Positions 62,971 through 64,000 of a stretch of 64,000 nt of DNA are shown here, in pieces. The stretch comes from Burkholderia pyrrocinia (GTDB lineage: Bacteria; Pseudomonadota; Gammaproteobacteria; Burkholderiales; Burkholderiaceae). The notes beneath the pieces are model-generated. The model was not told the DNA's origin. It worked only from the letters and a program-made list of their open reading frames with translations, and made no database searches. Positions within the stretch are counted from its first letter, which is position 1; each line of letters opens with the position of its first letter. Where the stretch lies: assembly GCF_003330765.1 (NCBI RefSeq), contig NZ_CP024903.1, positions 1,798,001 to 1,862,000 of the forward strand, in the 5' to 3' direction. Both the position numbers and the translations under genes were made by a program.

Positions 62971-64000
62971 TCAGGACGCGCCGTGCGCGCGTCCGGACGG
63001 CACGATGCGCGTCGCGAAACGCTGCGTGCCGTGTTGGTGAACGGTAACGTCGATCGCCGCCGCGCCGATCGCGAACACCGCCGTTGCCAGCGTGTTCTCG
63101 TCGTCGGGATCGGCCGGATCGTCGCGGTAGATCGGCAGCCCTTGCGGCGCACGATCGCCGAGCACGCGCAGCAGCGCGGCTTCGTCGATCGCGTCGATGC
63201 CGGGCGTCAGCGCGTCGACGCGGCGCTGGCGGTCGGCCGACGATTGCGTGACGATCTGCGCTTCCGCGTCGCAGCCGGGATGCACGAGATGGTTCGCGTG
63301 ACCCGCGAGCCTCGCCACGTCGACGACCGAGCAGCGCGCCGCGCTCGCCTCGATGCTCAGCAGCCGTGCATCGCCGGTCGCGCCGAGCGTGTGATGAAAG
63401 CCGCTCGCGCGCGCATGGCCGCGCAGCACGTCGGCCGCCGCGTCGAGCGACGTCGCATCGAGCACGGCGCGCGCGAGGATCATCCGCGGCACGCCCGGCG
63501 CGGGCGTCCGGATCCGCAGGTTGTTGATCGCCTGCGCGATGCCCACGCGGTTCGCGGCAAAGGTATGGCCCGGCAGCGAACCGGGGTAGTAGAAACTGAT
63601 GAAGCCCGGCTTGCCCTTAGGCTGCACGTCGACGAGCAGGCAGCGCTCGCGCAGGAACGGATCGCCGTCCTCGTTGTGCGCGATCCAGCGCGTGCCGTCC
63701 GCGTCGCGCGCGGCCAGCGTCGTGCAGCCGTCCGGCGCATTGTGGATCAGCTCGCCGCGGCAGTTCCACAGAAAGATGTCGTCGGCCGGCCAGCCGATGC
63801 CCGCCGCGATCCCGTCCAGTTCCGCGACGAGATCGGGGTACGCGGCCAGCGCGGCCTGCCGCAGCGCATCGACGAATGGATCGCCGCGCCAGCGGCGCAC
63901 GGCCTGCCACGCACTGCTCTGCTGCATGTACGCGTCGAACACGGGACGGGCGAGCTCGCCGAGGCGCACGCCGATGTCGAACGGCTCACCGGCGATGACG
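62971..64000 (-). CDS. C45-family autoproteolytic acyltransferase/hydrolase (5' end outside window)
   Basis: Partial gene that runs off the right edge; the frame is open to 64000 and the extra residues (GEPFDIGVRLGELARPVFDA) fit the start of the family, so the GTG at 63969 is not the true start. Self-cleavage would expose the Cys of NAPDGCTTLAARDADG as N-terminal nucleophile, as in isopenicillin N acyltransferase. RWIAHNEDGDP follows as usual. Such enzymes move or remove acyl groups on amines. It lies 15 bp before the aminotransferase start. Confidence 0.85.
   Translation of the reverse strand, partial: VIAGEPFDIGVRLGELARPVFDAYMQQSSAWQAVRRWRGDPFVDALRQAALAAYPDLVAELDGIAAGIGWPADDIFLWNCRGELIHNAPDGCTTLAARDADGTRWIAHNEDGDPFLRERCLLVDVQPKGKPGFISFYYPGSLPGHTFAANRVGIAQAINNLRIRTPAPGVPRMILARAVLDATSLDAAADVLRGHARASGFHHTLGATGDARLLSIEASAARCSVVDVARLAGHANHLVHPGCDAEAQIVTQSSADRQRRVDALTPGIDAIDEAALLRVLGDRAPQGLPIYRDDPADPDDENTLATAVFAIGAAAIDVTVHQHGTQRFATRIVPSGRAHGAS

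Overview
This window looks like a piece of a Burkholderia chromosome, most likely the Burkholderia cepacia complex. The evidence is the high GC content, dense G/C-ending codons, and the close fit of IlvD, AhpC/AhpF, GlmS and the Pga proteins to beta-proteobacterial families. No rRNA, tRNA, CRISPR array, insertion sequence or phage gene was recognised. The species call is inference.

Layout. 0-6.4 kb: ilvD; an envelope pair (SH3-like protein and Gly/Tyr/His-rich lipoprotein); an RpoD-like sigma factor with region 1.1, followed by a perfect 21-bp hairpin; and a helix-hairpin-helix protein. 6.4-11.3 kb: a MerR regulator with a CX7C loop facing a DUF2938 membrane protein across a MerR-type operator; marR facing an EmrB-type pump; and a CoA transferase. 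11.95-19.2 kb: a seven-gene, translationally coupled phosphonate operon (CDP-alcohol phosphotransferase, 2OG-Fe(II) oxygenase, flippase-like membrane protein, nucleotidyltransferase, PEP mutase fused to a nucleotidyltransferase, phosphonopyruvate decarboxylase, 2-AEP transaminase) closed by a strong terminator. The best reading is aminoethylphosphonate made from PEP, activated with CTP, placed on a lipid and perhaps hydroxylated. 19.3-24.7 kb: an accessory-looking stretch with an unknown protein, LysR divergent from argC, a small unknown protein, a VOC protein and a secreted unknown protein. 24.7-28.0 kb: acyltransferase, proline iminopeptidase and an unknown membrane protein.

28.2-39.0 kb: a six-gene minus-strand cluster of circularly permuted ATP-grasp, alpha-E and transglutaminase-like proteins. 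It holds two parallel sets plus a large transglutaminase/DUF2126 protein. One set looks catalytically degenerate: an ATP-grasp without the usual EDN-R motif, and a transglutaminase with Ser in place of Cys and an (SQ)10 insert. The family is predicted to build or attach peptides, but its product is not known.

39.6-52.1 kb: a LysR gene, then a 727-bp AT-rich region with perfect palindromes, then a poly-N-acetylglucosamine locus. That locus has two unknown envelope genes, pgaA, pgaB (Tat-like signal), pgaC, pgaD, a glmS copy that can supply glucosamine-6-phosphate, and a secreted propeller-like protein coupled to glmS.

52.3-64 kb: a cytochrome c protein; an AtcB/AtcC-like pair for thiazoline-carboxylate to cysteine, with a periplasmic binding protein and a divergent LysR; an orphan ribbon-helix-helix protein; ahpC-ahpF behind a well-spaced OxyR-type site; a Pro/Ala-rich anchored protein; and a run of a carboxymuconolactone decarboxylase-family protein, a class III aminotransferase and a C45 acyltransferase that runs off the right edge.
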